A DNA stretch of 64,000 nucleotides from Orientallactaga sibirica (Eukaryota > Chordata > Mammalia > Rodentia > Dipodidae). The position numbers and the translations under genes are program-made. Shown here piece by piece: positions 21,601 through 32,460 of the stretch. A model generated the notes under the pieces. The model saw nothing but the letters and a program-made list of their open reading frames with translations, did not search any database and had not been told where the DNA came from. Each line of letters opens with the position of its first letter. Position 1 is the stretch's first letter. Where the stretch lies: contig JAEOAD010000005.1 in NCBI GenBank assembly GCA_036365145.1, positions 7,896,501 through 7,960,500 of the forward strand, given 5' to 3'.

Positions 21601-23952
21601 TTGGCTGGAGAAATCTCTAGGCTAGGACTGACAGGTATGGAAAGACAGACATTCGTGCGGAATCTGGGACGTGCATTACCCAGCTCTTTGTGCAGGCAAA
21701 CTTGCTTCAAGCTGTGGGGTTTGCCTCTGGGAACCGATTGAGTGGGACATCATTGCAAAGGCTTACAGTTTTGCCCTAGCTCAGCCGAAGAGTGAGCAGA
21801 GCTAGGGTGCCAGGGCCAGGTTCTTCTTGTAGAAAGCGGGCATCTTCCACTGGGAAACCTTTGCTCCACACCTTTGGGCAAATTCTCAAAGCTTGCTTCA
21901 CCCCGAAGCTCCTTCCACTTCCTGAATCGTCCTCTGTCTTCTGTCCCAAGTGCCAACTTCTTCTCAGCCTGAACACTTGTCTCTAGCTTGTGCCTGCTTT
22001 TCCTCCCTCCCTATCGTCCTTCACAGATGCCTCTCATCCCTTGAATATGTAATTCCCTCTCCTTGTATTTTTGGAAATCATGGACTGATACATATTAAAG
22101 AAAGGATATGCCTATACTGTGGGAAACCAACAAAGGAAGGGGATGACTATATATATATATTTCTATTCACTGAGTTCTTCCTCTCAGCATTCGATGGACT
22201 TGCTAATTAAATCAAGCACAATTGACACAGGTTGGCTTCCACTTCTTGGGCGATGCCCAACAGGGAGAGATTTACCCAACCAGGAAGGAGGAACATTGAC
22301 TAATCTGGCATGAGAAGAATGGGACAGGTTCTTACAACCAGCCCCCCGCGTTTCCCAAGTGAGACTGAAGTCAGGCTCAGCTCTGCACAAAGGCCAGTGT
22401 GGCTCACTCACTCAGTTTCTTACTGTTTCTTCCTTCAAGACTGTCCTGTCCAGAGTCCCTTGGATGGAGACACTGTGAGATTTCCAAACACATCAAGTAG
22501 GAATTACAAGTTCTGGGGCCAGCTCCCCGTGCTTGCTAAAATTGCTGTGTCACTAGGGTTGAGTCTCAGGCCTCTCTTACCCTCAAAGCCTTGTGTGGCC
22601 AAACTCAATGTCTGGAAGGCAGCGTCCAGCCCAGCTCTGCCATTCTCCATAACTGCATGAATTATCCAAATTAAATAAACAACCCGATACACAGAATGTG
22701 ATGATGCCAAAGAATACTTGAAATTGGGCTATTCTACCTCTGGCTAGAGTCTTTGCAACATGGACTCTTTCAAAAGAATTGTATTTTCCTAAGTACTTCA
22801 TTTGAAAATGTCATTTACTTAGAAGCCTTAATAACTCATATTCCACAGACACAGGAATACTTGATTCCCTTTTCCATTCAGGGTTTGGCTATGAGCCACA
22901 TTCATTGAAGAAGAAAATCACATTATTTACCACAAAAGTTTACAAAGCTAGGTGATGTATAAATTATAAAGTTACTGCAGAATATCTCATAATTTTTCCA
23001 GGAGCATGGTAAACATATAGGTATATCTATTTATCCCAAACATTAACTACCACATAAGATATGAGATTAAAATCAACAAATGTATTTAGAGAAAATAACA
23101 CAAGTCTCAACTATCTCATGGTGACTTCCGTCCTGAACTCCAGCATTCCAACTTTAGCAGAAGGAAAACAGGCTCCAGGAAAGACAGGCAGAGGAAAGCC
23201 AGAGACTGAGAAGTGGAGAGTAAATACAGCAGGCTCATTGTTCAAGTGAACTGAGTAGAATTATTTGACAACTATTGGTAGCTCCCACAAAATACCTTTT
23301 TTCCCCTCTCTATATTCATTGCTGCTTTTCGGGAGGATGTTCTAATGTGTTCTGCTTTCAAGGACTTTGTCAGCTATCAGCAGCTGGTGTAAAAAAGAAA
23401 ATGAAATCACTTAGGTTTGGCCTTCATGTTCTTCTGTCCTCAAATTGCACTGAGAGCAAACAGATGGATGGCCAGCTGTAGCCACACAGGACCAGGGTCC
23501 CAGGGGACCCTCACACAAAGCAGTGTTCAGTGCTGCTGGCACCTAAAGCTGTGGCTTCTTCTCTGAAACCCCAGCATGGCTCTCTCCAGCCAGCATCACT
23601 TACTCTCACCAGTAAGACCCTGAACATTTTGTCTCAAACTGGGAGTGCTAATGTGTTCTGGTTCCCTGCAGGCAGCTAAGACATTTCCTGTTGACTTCTC
23701 CACATGCCTTGCTCAGTAGACACTGTGTGAAACACAAACTCAGTAACAGGAGGAAGGCTGGACACTGCCATGCTGCCTTGGAAAAATGAAGAACGCTGGT
23801 GGAATACGTACCGGCTGTGCGTATCCTTTCATCCACAGCTCAAGTAATCCCACTTCAAGAATTCACTGAACACAGGCGATCTTAACTGCATAATTATTAC
23901 TTGGTTCTCAAAGTGGACAGGCAGGCAGCCTCAGCACTACAAGGACGTTTGT
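21601..23952. other. Unique sequence, about 2.3 kb
   Basis: No gene or recent SINE. Overlapping frames of 60-116 codons on both strands (for example 22310-22660) show no family motif. A short (TA)n lies at 22148-22160. Confidence 0.4.
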
Positions 23953-23968
23953 AAGAAATGAAGTAATC

Positions 23969-24194
23969 TGGGCTGGAGAGATGGCTTAGTAGTTAAGGCG
24001 CTTGCCTTCAAAGCCAAAGGACCTTGGTTTGATTCCCCAGGACTCACATAAGCCAGATGCACAAGGTGGCACATACATCTGGAGATCTTTTGCAGTGGCT
24101 AGAAGCCCTGGTGTGCCCTTTCTCTCTCTCTTTCTTTCTCTCTGCATCTTTCCCACTCTCAAATAAATAATAAAAATCAAATATTAAAAAAATA
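23969..24194 (+). mobile_element. tRNA-derived SINE (DIP-like)
   Basis: Complete plus-strand copy. Duplication AAGAAATGAAGTAATC (23953-23968) and AAGAAATGAAGTCATC (24195-24210), one mismatch in 16. Confidence 0.94.
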
Positions 24195-24357
24195 AAGAAA
24201 TGAAGTCATCAGTGTCCTTAAAACCTACTGAGTGGAACATTTTGGGGGTGATGTCTATGTATCTGTTACTTAGCCTTCCAGGTGACTTGGATGCAGGCTG
24301 AAATTTGTGGACTAGTATTTTCTGCTTTTGACCCATGTCAATATAATGAGAGGACTT

Positions 24358-24678
24358 TTTTTTTTTTTATTAATTATGGACATACTCAGTATGTAAACAG
24401 TGTCCCTGACCCTCCTCCAAAGGGGCCTTCCTTGTTGGGGATGCTGATTACCCCCATAGGGATTGTGGGTTGTGCATTGTGGGGGTAGCCATCAGTTATG
24501 GGTGAGAGGCAAGGCCTCTGTGTATCATGTCCCAACAAATTCGCAGAAAGATTGTCAGAGCACATCTACATCCAGTGAAAATTTGTTTCAGGTTGGTAAA
24601 AGATGAACCTGAGACAGTGCTGTAGCAGCAGAGGAGTGGAGCAGTGGTTAGGTCCAGGGTAGCTTTTGAAGGTGGCGC
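24358..24678 (-). mobile_element. L1 3' terminus, antisense, A-tail preserved
   Basis: T-run at 24357-24369, then ATGGACATACTCAGTATG and CCCATAGGGATTGTGGGTTG. The latter aligns with CTCATGGGGGTGTGGGTTA at 47755-47780, so both are 3' ends of the same L1 lineage. The right limit is approximate. Confidence 0.65.
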
Positions 24679-24691
24679 CAAGAACATTTTT

Positions 24692-24917
24692 TAAAAAAAT
24701 TTATTTTAGAGAGAGAGAGAGAAAAAGAAAGTATTGGTGAGCCAGGGCCTCAGCCATTGCAATTGAACTCCAGATGCTTGTGCCACCTAGTGGGCATGTG
24801 CGACCTTGCACTTGCCTTATTTTTGTACATCTGGCTTTTGTGGGATCTGGAGAGTTGAACATAGGTCCTTAGGCTTTGCAGGCAAGCGCCTTAACTGCTA
24901 AGCCATCTCTCCAGCCC
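24692..24917 (-). mobile_element. tRNA-derived SINE, long variant
   Basis: Same extra core block as the SINE at 5827 (CTAGTGGGCATGTGCGACC). Duplication CAAGAACATTTTT (24679-24691) and CAAGAGCATTTTT (24918-24930). Confidence 0.94.
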
Positions 24918-24930
24918 CAAGAGCATTTTT

Positions 24931-25343
24931 AACATTGGATTTTGACAAGATGTGTTTCACTTATAAAATAAACTTATACTTTGTTTAAAAACAAGTTTTC
25001 CACTTAATCTATTTAATGAATTTCTCAAATTAAGCCAGAATTCTCAGCTTTCTTATGAAATGATCTAATACTACTAGATGCAATTTTACATTTTACTCAT
25101 TGTGGTCATTTTGCATATAATAAAGCCTTAAGCCCTAGAGACACGCCTGAAAACCCAACAAAACACATTCAGACTGCACAATGAAATAGTCCTTTCAGTC
25201 AAACTACTGCTCATTTTGGGCAGGTTGGAGAAGCCCCAGATTTTCACAACCTAAGTTAAACAGAGGCAAAGCAGTTTTTATTTGGACAAATTTTATATGG
25301 ATAGCAATGACTTGGAAAGCTAATGTCTAAGAGGTAATTTTAA
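24931..25343. other. Unique AT-rich sequence
   Basis: Nothing recognised. Confidence 0.4.
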
Positions 25344-25357
25344 GTGCATTATCTTTT

Positions 25358-25524
25358 TTTTTTTTTTTGTTGGCTGTTTGTTTTTTTCAAGGTAGGGTCT
25401 TACTCTAGGCCAGGTTGACCTGGAACTCACCATGTAGTCCCAGGTTGGCCTCAAACTCACAGTTAATCCCCTTATCTCTGCCTCCTGAGTATTGGGATTA
25501 AAGGCATGTTCCATCATGCCTGGC
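25358..25524 (-). mobile_element. B1 SINE, diverged
   Basis: Minus-strand B1 with CATGTAGTCCCAGG and TATTGGGATTAAAGG; T-rich start at 25352. The flanks GTGCATTATCTTTT and GTGCTATCTTTTTC suggest an aged duplication. Confidence 0.88.
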
Positions 25525-25544
25525 TGTGCTATCTTTTTCTAATA

Positions 25545-26285
25545 AAAATTCCTGCTTCTGGGATACCTTCCAGTGAGTTGTGGGCCAGGGAGGCTTCTGA
25601 TACCATCAAAAAAACAATGCAACCTATTGCCAAGGCTCTTGGTTTCCCTCCAGAACTAGATGGTAAGACCCTCGTGCTGAAGGCTCCACATGCCTGGGCT
25701 GCAGGACACGGAGAAAACAAGTCAGAGCTGAGCTGGAAGCTTGGCCGCTGTTTACTGGTGTCATTGTAGTATTGGGAAGTGCTCTACAGCCTGTTGGGGG
25801 AGAAAAGTCATCGATGGCTTTGCCACGAATGGACACTGCAAGATATGCAGCTGACCAGCCAGGCAAAATGTACCAATTGGTGCAAAGGTATGTGTGCTAT
25901 GGGGAAACCAATTGCTCTCTGATTGGATTTGAGACCCATCCCATGGGAGAGAATTCATGCCTGGTGCTGAAAACCTCGTCAAAAGCCTTTGGGTGGGGAG
26001 GTCATAAGCCCGGTGGGAAGCTACCACTATTTGTTTGGATAAATGGATAGATGAAGCCCACCAAGCTGTCCTCTAAATACTTATGTTTATGCCCATGTAT
26101 TGAAACTACTCTTACTTTTGGTTAGCGAAGCTTCTCTTTTCAGATGGCTGTGTCTACTGGGGATACTAAAATGCATGTTAAATAAACACATCCAGGACTT
26201 AAAACTGCCTTTGAATTGGTCCAAGAGCTATTGGTACTTGGCATACCTGAAATTAGACTTCTGTTGTTTTCCTGGGCTGAGGCTT
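25545..26285 (+). mobile_element. L1 3' UTR, sense
   Basis: AGATGGTAAGACCCTCGTGC aligns with ACATGGTAAGACCCTACTG at 28587 downstream of an L1 ORF2 end. CCAGCCAGGCAAAATGTACC and TTGCTCTCTGATTGGAT match the reverse of 17820-17890. Later blocks (GAAGCTTCTCTTTTCAGATGG) fit the same rodent L1 3' UTR. Overlapping open frames here are not genes. Confidence 0.65.
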
Positions 26286-27365
26286 GTATGAGCCTCGGTC
26301 ATGATGCTGGGTGGACCAGCCAGCTGCATCTCTTAGCTAGCATGCAATGATGAAGGAAAATGACCTGAAGTCTGCAGTGGACACTGTGGCTCAGATTCTT
26401 GGTAGGTTAGATATACACAATACATTTTCAACTTCAGAAAATTTCAACTTAGGTTGAGTACAACATGGTCGTGAGTCAAGAAGCACCTGTAATGCAGACA
26501 ACCGACATCTGCTGACAACTTGCTAAAGACAATCACACCGCTATAGAGAGAAGGCAGCCTGGGTGAAGTTTACTCCTGCGGACATTTCAGAAAGACACCC
26601 CTCCCTTGCCAACAGGCTTAGTCACAGGGACATTGCTGCATCTGCTCTCTGAGTGTGATTAGTTTGAGGGTTAGCTGTGATTTGTTGGCCCAGTTTGATG
26701 GGTTTCTGAATGCTTAGCATGTACCACTAGTCAACCTCTGCCAGGAACATTGCTCCACGCTGGCCCCAGAAAGCCTCTGTGAGATGTATGTGGGAGCTGC
26801 TCAGCCAGGCTAGATCTGACTATGTCAGCTCTTCTCAGGCCCCTAGCCTCTCTGCTTCTGACCCAGAGGACTCAAGGCCCTTCACGATACAGAGTATATT
26901 GATCTATATTGTGTTTTGAATTTTGATTTGTATATTGATTCTCTAGGGAATAAATAATGAGGCCTTGTCTGCTAATGTGATTTCAAAAGGCTAGCTGCAC
27001 ACAGATGTCTTATAGATGGTGTGAATGATTTTTCTTTGGCATTTTAGAAAGTAAGGCAACGACAATTTCTTTCGTGCTTGTTTCTCTGTCTATTGCGAAC
27101 CTTTGGCAGTTTTTAAACTATCGATGTCATTTCCATATCCGGTCACACACGAGGCTCTTCGTGGAGGAATACAATTTGACTCATCAGTCTTTGGCTTCGT
27201 GGATGAGTGAGTGGGAAGCGCATCCCTGCTGTGGATGAATGACACTAATTGCTGATACACTGAGTGCAGCGGCGAACAATGAGAAGTGAGCTTTTATTTG
27301 ACAGCTGAGGTTCCTTTGTTTAATAACTTGAAATGTCTAAGAGTTCAAATGTATCTTCGAATACA
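26286..27365. other. Unique sequence
   Basis: Nothing recognised. Confidence 0.4.
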
Positions 27366-27399
27366 CTGCTTTGTGGCCGCAACCCGAGTTCATCACCTA

Positions 27400-27415
27400 T
27401 TAGCTGTGACACTTT
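27400..27415. repeat. Left target-site duplication of the L1
   Basis: TTAGCTGTGACACTTT, identical to 28683-28698. Confidence 0.93.
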
Positions 27416-28682
27416 TTTTTATAATTTATTTTTATTTATATTATTTTACATCATCAAACAACCCACTCACAAAATGGGGCAGAGAACTGAACAGGGAGTT
27501 CTCAGAGGAAGAAATACAAATAGCAAACACACATTTAAGAAAATGTTCAATATCCCTAATCATCAGGGAAATGCAAATTAAAACAACTATGAGATTCCAC
27601 CTCACCCCAGTAAGGATGGCTAACATTAAAAAAAACAATGAAAACAAATGCTGGCGAGGCTGTGGAGATTTAGGAACAAGCTTTCACTGCTGGTGGGAAT
27701 GTAAAATGGCTCAACCACTATGGACAGCTATATGGAGACTCCTGAAAAGGATGACCATAGACCTACCAATGGATTCAGTTATTCCCTTACTGGGCATTTA
27801 CCCTAAAGGCTCCAAGCCTCAGATCAGAGATATTTGCTCAACCATGTTTATAACTGCTCAATTCATAATAGTAAAGAGCTGGAATCAACCCAGATGTCCA
27901 TCATTGTTGTGGGATATCTATACTATGGAATTCTACATAGCAGTAAGGAAAGATGAAATAATAAAATTTGAAAAAAAAAAATGGTCAAACATGGAACAGA
28001 TCATCCTCAGTGAGCTCACCCAATCACAAAAAGGTAATCATCGCATGGTCTCATTTATCTGTCGCTCCTAACCTGAATCCACCCGAGAGGCTGCCAAACC
28101 TAATAAGCACTCTGAGGACCAGACAATAGGGAGGGTGGGATTGGGGGAGGGTAAGGGTGGAAGGCAGTGAGAGGGTGGGAGGGAGGACAAGGGTGGGGGG
28201 ATACAAATAGGGACCCAAAAGGAAAAGATACTATAAAACGCTTTATTCTGAACAACGGTGAAAACATTGATCCTTTAGCAGGCCTGCAGAGGGAACACCT
28301 GAACCACAGGAAACTGGAGAGAACATCATAATGACCAACCTTAATCTGTTCCTGCTTTTCTCTCTTCTCTCTCCCTCTCTCTCTATATATCCCTCTCCTC
28401 TCTATACTCACTTTCTCTTTTATATTATCTATCTTTTTCTCCCCTTACCTTCCTAGGTGCAGACTTATAACTCCCAGTACCACCACGGGGTTAACTTTCA
28501 CAATGAGCTGTTGATCTGAGACACCTACAAGGTTTCCCCAAAACGACAGATTTCTGTCAGAGCTCTTGATGACCCACCAAAGGTTACATGGTAAGACCCT
28601 ACTGTTGAAGACAGCATATGTGTATGAGACCAAACATGGAGAGACCTGGCCAGAATCTGGAAGAGGGTCAGTCCCCAGACAG
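27416..28682 (-). mobile_element. Truncated L1 insertion, probably twin-primed inversion
   Basis: Bounded by perfect 16-bp duplications. The left edge is T-rich (27416-27450), as the A-tail of a minus-strand insertion would be. The body is L1 in plus orientation: ORF2 end 27451-28071, 3' UTR 28072-28682. The plus-oriented body stops inside the 3' UTR (compare 25690-26285, absent here) and has no A-tail before the right duplication. This arrangement is what twin priming produces. Strand is given for the inferred insertion; the coding remnant reads plus. Confidence 0.75.
27451..28071 (+). pseudogene. L1 ORF2 C-terminal remnant
   Basis: About 206 codons open without frameshift to a TAA at 28069-28071; the longer open frame from 27286 gains its first 55 residues from flanking DNA. 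Seen: [19 protein letters not shown], the cysteine motif CX3CX7HX4C beginning at 27649 (CWRGC...HCWWEC), then PLLGIYPKG and WNQPRCPS. These are the ORF2p C-terminal landmarks. Endonuclease and reverse transcriptase domains are absent, so it cannot retrotranspose. The uninterrupted frame suggests a fairly recent insertion. Confidence 0.9.
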
Positions 28683-28698
28683 TTAGCTGTGACACTTT
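28683..28698. repeat. Right target-site duplication of the L1
   Basis: TTAGCTGTGACACTTT, identical to 27400-27415. Confidence 0.93.
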
Positions 28699-28988
28699 AC
28701 ACAAATGGCTTAATCTCTCTGCATCTCTTGTTTCCTCGTCTGTCAGATAAGGGCAGGGCTTGGGAGGCTTCCAGAAGTAATTACGTTTAAGGTACCTGAG
28801 CATTGCAAAAACTCCCTAAGCAGAATTTTTTTAGCATTAAAAAAAAATGGTTTGTTCAAAGTCTTCTGTTGGCATGGTGTCATGTCATTCGATACAATTA
28901 TTATGATAATGGAATTACTGGGAACAAAGGGTGTTGTGATAGGCTTCATTTTCACTCTATCACAGCACTTTCATTAAAAGAGGGACAT

Positions 28989-29158
28989 TGAGCCCAGGGT
29001 AATCCTACCATTCGGGAGGCAGAGGTAGGAGGATCACCATGAGTTCGAGGCCACTCTGAGACTATATAGTGAATTCCAAGTGAGCCTGGGTTAGAGTGAA
29101 ACCCTACCTTGAAAAACCAAAATAAATAAATAAAAATAAATATAAAATAAAAAACAAA
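28989..29158 (+). mobile_element. B1 SINE, 5'-truncated
   Basis: Starts within the A-box half (AGCCCAGGGTAATCCTACC), then GAGTTCGAGGCC and an (AAAT)n tail. Confidence 0.9.
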
Positions 29159-29221
29159 GGTCTCTCTTTGAAATGAGATAATGTAAAACATTACTGACTT
29201 GCAAGGTTTGTTCTTAAACTT

Positions 29222-29273
29222 CACACACACACACACACATGCACACACACACACATGCACACACACACACACA
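29222..29273. repeat. (CA)n microsatellite, interrupted by TG
   Basis: Three CA blocks separated by ATG. Confidence 0.95.
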
Positions 29274-29445
29274 TTGAATAAGATAAGCATGGAGTTCATA
29301 CCCATTAGCCAACTTATTTTCTAGACACAGTCTCAGCGTTTGCTTTTTTTTAATTGCATACACCATACATATGTAATACCTGCAGATAACCATGCCTCAG
29401 AGCCCTCTGTGCAATATATACAGCTACTCACAGTAATGTCCTAGA

Positions 29446-29733
29446 TCCTCCCCTTTCCTTTCCTTTCCTTTCCTTTCCTTTCCTTTCCTTTCCTTTCCTT
29501 TCCTTTCCTTTCCTTTCCTTTCCTTTCCTTTCTTTCCCTTCCTTTCCCTTCCCTTCCCTTCCCTTCCCTTCTCTTTCCTTCCCTTCCCTTTCCTTTCCTT
29601 TCCTTTCCTTTCCTTTCCTTTCCTTTCCTTTCCTTTCCCCTTTCTTTTCCCCTTCCTTCCTTCCTTCCTTCCTTCCTTCCTTCCTTCCTTCCTTCCTTCC
29701 TTCCTTCCTTCCTTCCTTCCTTCCTTCCTTCCT
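29446..29733. repeat. 288-nt homopyrimidine tract: (CCTTT)n then (TTCC)n
   Basis: Every base from 29446 to 29733 is C or T. The first part is mainly CCTTT pentamers with a CCCTT-rich centre (29535-29590), the second is a pure TTCC tetramer array (about 29653-29733). The minus-strand frames of Lys/Glu/Gly/Arg of 130 residues are a by-product, not proteins. Confidence 0.97.
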
Positions 29734-30090
29734 GTGTGTGGTGTGCATTCCTGTGTGTATGATGTGCATGTATATATGCATGTGGGTGCAAGTGTATGTG
29801 TGTGGATGTGGCACACACATACCTACAGAGGCCAGAGGTCAACGTTGGATGCCTTCCTCAGTTGAACACCCCCTTACTTTGGGAAACAGGATCTCTCATT
29901 GAACCTGGAGCCCAGCAATTTGGCTGGTCTAGCTAGCCAGCAGGCCCCGAGACTCTTCTGTCTCCTCTTCCCAAGTGCTGGGATTATGGAGGAGCTGCAC
30001 CATCCTGGGTTTTACACAGATAGTGGGGGTCTGAAGTCAGTCCTCAAGCTGGCATGGCATGCACTTTACTGAGCCATCTCTCCACCCCTA
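29734..30090 (-). mobile_element. B4 SINE, antisense
   Basis: TG-rich start, then CAGAGGCCAGAGGTCAACG, GAACCTGGAGCCCAGCAATT, CAAGTGCTGGGATTATGG and ACTGAGCCATCTCTCCACCCC. The order fits rodent B4 (B1-like part plus ID-like head) on the minus strand. Confidence 0.8.
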
Positions 30091-31715
30091 ATTACTTCTT
30101 CTTTTACTTTCCCCTTTCCTCTCTCCCTTCCATAGTTTTTTTTTCTTAGCATGCTCTTTATTTTCATTAGTTTTTAAAAAATTTTCCACCTCATCAAATC
30201 TGACATTTGCCAGAACGAGCTACATGTACCCTCTGATACTGAGTCAAGAGGCTAATAAGGGGCAGGGCTCACACACATTGTAGCGACTGCTGAGCAACGT
30301 GCGCTGACGTTTCATTTTGCTGACTCTTCCAGCAGCCATCTGGAACGAATGGATGACTCGACAGTGGTGTTGAGTCCAGAGGCTCAAGATGCATATGACG
30401 AGGTTTTCATACTCTTATTTGATCATTATTTTCATTTTATTCATACATTCTTTTCTTTATTGCGTACAGGCCACATAGCCCTTGTTCCTCCCCAACATTC
30501 AATAGCTTATATCAGCTCCCACATTCTCCACCTTTGCAGGACACTGGTTCAGAGCTTTCTTCACCTGGGTCTTCTAAATCTCATGGCATACAACCCCAAA
30601 CCAGTCCCGTTTTACTTTTGCAGTTTCTGAGTTTGGACTGGTGGGCACCACACATCTTCCTCATCAGGAAGAACTGTCTTCACTTGTTTGCAGTCACATC
30701 ACATCATCGTGTACTTGGTTTTCTAGCTACACTGGATGTACCCAAGGTGTGCAACTGCAAAACCATGCTTCTTTTTTTTTTCTTGTTTTTTTTTTTTTTT
30801 GAAAACAGCTTATGTGGCTGTGGAGACTTCACCTGCTTGGGTGAAAGTTTTAATGTCTCCTGCATTGGCCTCAAGCTTTAGCTGGCCCTTCTGCCTGTCA
30901 CAGAATGTAGGTCGTATATGCTAGGAAAACTTTCTTTTTGTACTTTATTTCCCATGATTTTTCAAAAACATGAAGATTGATCAAGATGTCAGAAAAACTC
31001 AGCCATCCTTAGGAAGCGGCAAGTGCTTGTGATGTATTCCTTAGGCCTGGGGTAAGGCGAGTCTCTCCACCCTGCCTCTGGCTGCAGGACCCCTATTAGC
31101 ATGTGGAGTGTCAGAGATCATGGTGCTCTGCTTATGTTAGGAATTCCATTTAAAAATACCTTGCGACATTTATAAGCACATAGAAGGCTCCGTGATTAAA
31201 CACTAACCATTTAGAATGATGAATTTGGAAACAATAGGGATGCGTTTGCCCTCCAATCAGCACTCTAGATCATTCTCCACAGTCTTGTCTTCCATCTTTT
31301 TCATTCAGATCCAGTTTAATCTCTTCATAATCTTCATTGACAGACTTGCGGTTACCAGGTAGCTCTCACTGTCAGGAGAAAGGAGCAAGGCTGCTCCTCT
31401 TGTAATGAGTTAAACACTGTCTGCAGAGAAACAATGCGGTCTGCCTCCAAGTACCTAGATGCCATTTGTTTCCTGCTGCCTCATCATGAGCACACATCAT
31501 CCATCCTGGCAAGTGAACGCTGGCTTTGCATGCCGCTTCTAAAGATTGCTCCTGAGTCTCTGTGTGCATGGCCCCAAATGCACAGAGTATGTACAAAGAT
31601 GCGAACAATCATTTATGTGGTGGTCATGCTAAATTTATTTCTTTGGAGCTTTATGACACAAATCTAGAACAATTCCACTCTTCCTTCTCTTCCTCTTCAT
31701 CCTCCTTCTGCTCCG
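30091..31715. other. Unique sequence, 1.6 kb
   Basis: No SINE. Weak exon-like segments occur at 30330-30640 (see findings). A T-rich run lies at 30770-30800. Confidence 0.4.
30332..30630 (+). other. Open frames behind splice-acceptor-like sites
   Basis: A frame opens at ATG 30349 (MDDSTVVLSPEAQDAYDE) after acceptor GACTCTTCCAG, and runs 93 codons. A second frame follows acceptor CTCCACCTTTGCAG at about 30539 (DTGSELSSPGSSKSHGIQPQ). No good donor is seen after the first. No homologue recognised. Confidence 0.12.
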
Positions 31716-31724
31716 TCTTTGGTG

Positions 31725-31798
31725 GCGCTGGGGACTGAACCCAGATCCTCTTACATGCCAGCCAAGTTGTCCACTGCTGAGCCATGTCCCCAGCCCCC
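31725..31798 (-). mobile_element. ID-like SINE
   Basis: GGCGCTGGGGACTGAACCCAG to CACTGCTGAGCCATGTCCCC is the reverse of an ID/tRNA-Ala-type head. Confidence 0.75.
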
Positions 31799-32132
31799 AA
31801 CTATGTCTTCTCTTGGATATTCCTCAGGCTACACTCGTGGTTTTCTAATCTTGCCTGCAGCCCTGGATTCCATACCCTGTCATCAGGTGGGGGTGGGACA
31901 GGGAAAGGCAGTGCAGGTAACACAAAGGAGTGGTCCCATTCATGTGAGGGATCCAGGAGCGTCAGCTCAAGCTAGGATAGCACAAAGCCAGCTTATTCAC
32001 TGGTGACAAGACGAATCTGAATGGACTGAAAAGACCAGAGCTCTTGGAGGAGACAAGTGAAGCTAGCTTGACAGAATTTCATGTGTTGCACAGAGCCCTG
32101 GGCACCAACAACTGGGGGTTCACCCAGAAATA
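31799..32132. other. Unique sequence
   Basis: Nothing recognised. Confidence 0.4.
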
Positions 32133-32143
32133 ATCACCTGCCA

Positions 32144-32449
32144 TGGGCTGGAGATGTGGCTCAGTGGTTACAGCACTTGCCTGCAAAGCCTAATTACCTG
32201 GGTTCAATTCCCCAGTGCACACGTAAAGCCACTTGCGGAATGTAATGCATGCATCTGTAGTTCATTTCAGTGGCTAGAGGCCCTAGTGCCCCTATTTTCT
32301 TCCTTCTTTCTTTCCTTCCTTCCTTCCTTCCTTCCTTCCTTCCTTCCTTCCTTCCTTCCTTCCTTCCTTTCTCCCTCCCTCCTTTCTCCCTCCCTCCTCT
32401 TTCTCTTTTTGAAAATGAATAAATAAAATTATTAGTGTTATTTTTAAAG
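32144..32449 (+). mobile_element. tRNA-derived SINE with expanded CT region
   Basis: Plus-strand copy (GGGCTGGAGATGTGGCTCAG), duplication ATCACCTGCCA at 32133-32143 and 32450-32460. Its CT-rich segment has grown into a TTCC array. Confidence 0.94.
32295..32410. repeat. (TTCC)n / CCTCC homopyrimidine tract
   Basis: 116 consecutive pyrimidines, inside the SINE. Confidence 0.95.
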
Positions 32450-32460
32450 ATCACCTGCCA

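Larger units (their letters stand above)
27370..28790 (+). mobile_element. MIR SINE, interrupted by an L1
   Basis: Left piece ends CACCTATTAGCTGTGACAC (to 27415). The right piece (28683 on) reads GCTGTGACACTTTACAC, GGCTTAATCTCTCTGC and TTTCCTCGTCTGTCAG. Joined across the L1, they follow the MIR core order. An ancient mammalian-wide SINE. Confidence 0.6.

Noticed and set aside
27286..27450. N-terminal 55 residues of the 261-residue frame
   Set aside because: They come from DNA flanking the L1 and its T-rich edge; only the part from 27451 is L1 ORF2.
29424..29842. Minus-strand frames of 130 residues rich in Lys, Glu, Gly, Arg
   Set aside because: Read-through of the pyrimidine microsatellite in three frames.
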